Source: an uncultured Anaerolineae bacterium (lineage in GTDB: Bacteria; Chloroflexota; Anaerolineae; Anaerolineales; Villigracilaceae). Taken from it: a stretch of 6,153 bases of DNA. The stretch lies in NCBI GenBank assembly GCA_903854805.1, contig CAINXK010000396.1, positions 1 to 6,153 on the forward strand, read 5' to 3'. Of the stretch, positions 4,417 to 6,153 are shown in pieces. Below the pieces are notes generated by a model. That model did not search any database, was not told where the DNA came from, and was given only the letters and a program-made list of their open reading frames with translations. Every line of letters begins with the position of its first letter. Position 1 is the stretch's first letter. The translations under genes and the position numbers were made by a program.

Positions 4417-5679
4417 ATGTCCCTGGACCTTTCAGCTATTCGCAGTCAATTCCCAGCTCTGAACAGACCGGCAGTTTTCTTTGATAACCCGGGCGGCACG
4501 CAAATTGCCCGGCAGTCGCTTGAGCGCATCAATCATTATCTGCTGGAATGCAATGCCAACCACGAAGGTGCTTTTGCAACCAGTATTGCTTCTGACGCTG
4601 TTCTGGACGAAGCCCACCACGCCATGGCTGATTTTTACAATGCTGGCAGCGCCGAAGAGATTGTGTTTGGCGCGAACATGACCACCCTGACCCTGCATAT
4701 CAGCCGCTCCATCTCCCGCACCTGGAACCCAGGCGATGAAATTGTGGTCACCCGCCTGGATCATGATGCCAACGTGACACCCTGGGTGCTCGCCGCCCAA
4801 GACCGTGGCTGTAATGTCAACTGGGTCGGTTTTGATGTTGAAGATGGCACGTTAAACCTTGACGAACTGCAGAAAGCCCTCGACCGCAAACCGCGCTTCC
4901 TGGCAGTAGGCTATGCTTCCAACGCCCTGGGAACAATCAATCCACTGGCTCAAATCATCAAAATGGCGCATGACGCCGGAACCATGGTCTACGTGGATGC
5001 GGTCCAATATGCAGCCCATGGGCCCATCGATGTCCAAAAACTGGATTGTGATTTCCTGGTCTCCTCGGCCTATAAATTTTTCGGAACTCACAGCGGCATC
5101 CTGTACGGCAAACGCGCCCTTTTGGAAGAGCTGTTCGCTTATAAGGTGCGCCCAGCAACCAACCAGCTGCCCTACAAGTTTGAAACCGGTACCCAAAACC
5201 ATGAAGGTATCGCGGGTGTGCTAGGCGCTGTCGAATATTTCGAATGGCTCGGCCAGCAGTTCGGCAGCGAGCAGGAAGAGGCTCTCGCCGGCGAAGGCTA
5301 TTCCGGCCGCCGCCTGGATCTCAAAAAGGGCTTGATGGCCCTGCGCGCCTATGAACATGAACTTAACCGGGCCTTGCTTTCCGCGCTGCAATCAATCCCT
5401 AATCTCGAGATTTATGGGCAAACCGATATTAATAAACTGGACCAACGTGTGGCGACTTTTTCTTTCCGCATGCAAGGTTTTACACCACGCCAGGTGGCCG
5501 AAAAGTTGAATGAAGAAGGAATTTATGTTTGGGATGGAAATTATTATGCCATCAATGTTACTGAACGACTCGGGCTGGAAGACAAAGGCGGCATGGTGCG
5601 CGTGGGAGCGGTCCATTACAACACGTTGGAAGAAGTCGAAAAACTGAAAAATGCCCTGCTAAAAATCAGCGCCGGGTAA
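4417..5679 (+). CDS. Class V aminotransferase, cysteine-desulfurase-like (SufS-like) without catalytic Cys
   Basis: This is a pyridoxal-phosphate enzyme of 420 residues, fold type I, class V. FFDNPGGTQI (21-30) opens the active site. RLDHDANVTPW (113-123) and YVDAVQYAAHGPIDV (192-206), with Asp194 for the PLP ring nitrogen, follow. Lys220 in SSAYKFFGTHSGILYGK (216-232) is the Schiff-base lysine, and FETGTQNHEG (255-264) follows it. These fit the cysteine-desulfurase-like subfamily next to SufS and isopenicillin-N epimerase. True SufS proteins carry a catalytic Cys in a C-terminal RxGxHC-type loop. Here the region reads VRVGAVHYNTLEEVEKL (394-410), with no Cys; the only cysteines are at 45, 132 and 211. 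Desulfurase activity is therefore doubtful and the substrate unknown. Residues 282-305 form a charged insertion. No SufB/C/U gene is adjacent. A terminator follows. Confidence 0.88.
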   Translation: MSLDLSAIRSQFPALNRPAVFFDNPGGTQIARQSLERINHYLLECNANHEGAFATSIASDAVLDEAHHAMADFYNAGSAEEIVFGANMTTLTLHISRSISRTWNPGDEIVVTRLDHDANVTPWVLAAQDRGCNVNWVGFDVEDGTLNLDELQKALDRKPRFLAVGYASNALGTINPLAQIIKMAHDAGTMVYVDAVQYAAHGPIDVQKLDCDFLVSSAYKFFGTHSGILYGKRALLEELFAYKVRPATNQLPYKFETGTQNHEGIAGVLGAVEYFEWLGQQFGSEQEEALAGEGYSGRRLDLKKGLMALRAYEHELNRALLSALQSIPNLEIYGQTDINKLDQRVATFSFRMQGFTPRQVAEKLNEEGIYVWDGNYYAINVTERLGLEDKGGMVRVGAVHYNTLEEVEKLKNALLKISAG

Positions 5680-5757
5680 GCTAATCCTTCACTCGGGAAA
5701 AAACAAGCTTCCTGCAAGATTGGCCCACGGCGAAACCTATGCCCGGCTTTCAACAGG

Positions 5758-5797
5758 GATCCCCCACAGAAAACTTATCTGTGGGGGATCTTGTTTT
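5758..5797 (+). terminator. Strong intrinsic terminator after the aminotransferase gene
   Basis: A perfect 13-bp stem (gatcccccacaga at 5758-5770, tctgtgggggatc at 5778-5790) with a 7-nt loop is followed by ttgtttt (5791-5797). It lies 78 bp after the stop codon. The T-rich tail is on the plus strand, so it ends rightward transcription. Confidence 0.92.
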
Positions 5798-6153
5798 AAC
5801 CTGGATTGATTGTATAGCAATCGCGTCAACTGTTTAAAAAGCTACTGGCAGCTGAAGCCGCTATCTGCAAGCAAGTATATAGATGCCCAGAATAACAAAC
5901 AAAGAGGGGATTTTTGTGGTCAACTGGCGAGGCAACCATCCCGTCGGATCACCAATTGCCAGGCAAACCTTTAATTAGCACACGCAGCGACCCGCGCAGT
6001 AAAAATTTGCATGGCGGAAAGCAAAACAAAGGCAGCCGTGAGTAAATCCGGTCAGTTCATCGAACAAATATTTATTCTGATATTTTTATCGTAAATACTA
6101 ATCGAGAAGCCAGGGTGTCTGAGCTCGCCGCCGCTATTTATCTAATTTTTGGC
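5798..6153. other. Non-coding region, no recognisable gene
   Basis: All six frames are interrupted and no frame looks coding. The only structures are small: GATTG-tatag-CAATC (5808-5822), and a region around 5919-5970 where ctggc/gccag and ggcaa/ttgcc can pair. The last 100 bp are AT-rich. I recognise no tRNA, riboswitch or IS end. Confidence 0.5.
5808..5822. repeat. Small 5-bp hairpin
   Basis: gattg and caatc pair exactly around a 5-nt loop, 11 bp after the terminator tail. No T-tract follows. It may be chance. Confidence 0.25.

Noticed and set aside
4112..4418. Minus-strand frames of about 70 codons in the aminotransferase leader.
   Set aside because: No start signals and low-complexity composition without motifs; one overlaps the start of the aminotransferase gene.
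5919..5975. ggcaaacc and ctggcgaggcaacc hinted at c-di-GMP or SAM riboswitch motifs.
   Set aside because: The required paired elements and second conserved cores are missing, and no gene follows.
6020..6153. Possible start of a gene at the right edge.
   Set aside because: All frames on both strands contain early stops and no ribosome site precedes a start codon.

Overview
The window looks like a chromosomal piece of a free-living bacterium, most likely a Chloroflexota (Anaerolineae-type) organism. That placement is an inference from the gene set (AmrS-type radical SAM protein, single-domain UspA, SufS-like aminotransferase, ISAzo13-type transposase, a probable DUF3267 protein), the roughly 50% GC content and the promoter style. 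No rRNA or other taxonomic marker is present.

Left part (1-1880). A partial gene leaves the window on the minus strand (1-208, probable DUF3267 membrane protein). After a short non-coding stretch with a perfect hairpin comes an ISAzo13-family insertion sequence (about 478-1726). Its transposase, minus strand 492-1661, is broken by two opposite frameshifts, although all three likely catalytic acidic residues remain. The IS appears to have landed inside a small minus-strand gene. An AGGAGG-ATG start and about 11 codons lie on its right side (1722-1754), and an open frame of about 35 codons lies on its left side (376-480). The two halves rejoin in frame if a 5-bp direct repeat is collapsed. This small gene has its own candidate promoter and a leader with an inverted repeat.

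Middle part (1880-4143). amrS (minus) and mobA (plus) are divergent, with only 32 bp between their start codons. One AT-rich TTATAA core can serve as -10 box in both directions, and mobA looks leaderless. mobA converges on a universal stress protein gene (minus) with a single base between the stop codons. The stress protein gene has a good sigma-70 type promoter (TTGAAT-17-TATACT) and a perfect Shine-Dalgarno.

Right part (4144-6153). A 270-bp non-coding leader carries a perfect 9-bp inverted repeat and a larger imperfect hairpin. It precedes a class V aminotransferase of the cysteine-desulfurase-like type that lacks the expected catalytic cysteine. The gene ends at a strong intrinsic terminator (5758-5797). 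The last 350 bp hold no recognisable gene.

The genes do not form one pathway. They are mostly single transcription units for cofactor or sulfur-type metabolism (MobA, AmrS, SufS-like) and stress. No clearly new multi-gene system is visible. The most notable points are the IS-disrupted small gene, the compact symmetric divergent promoter and the structured leader of the aminotransferase.
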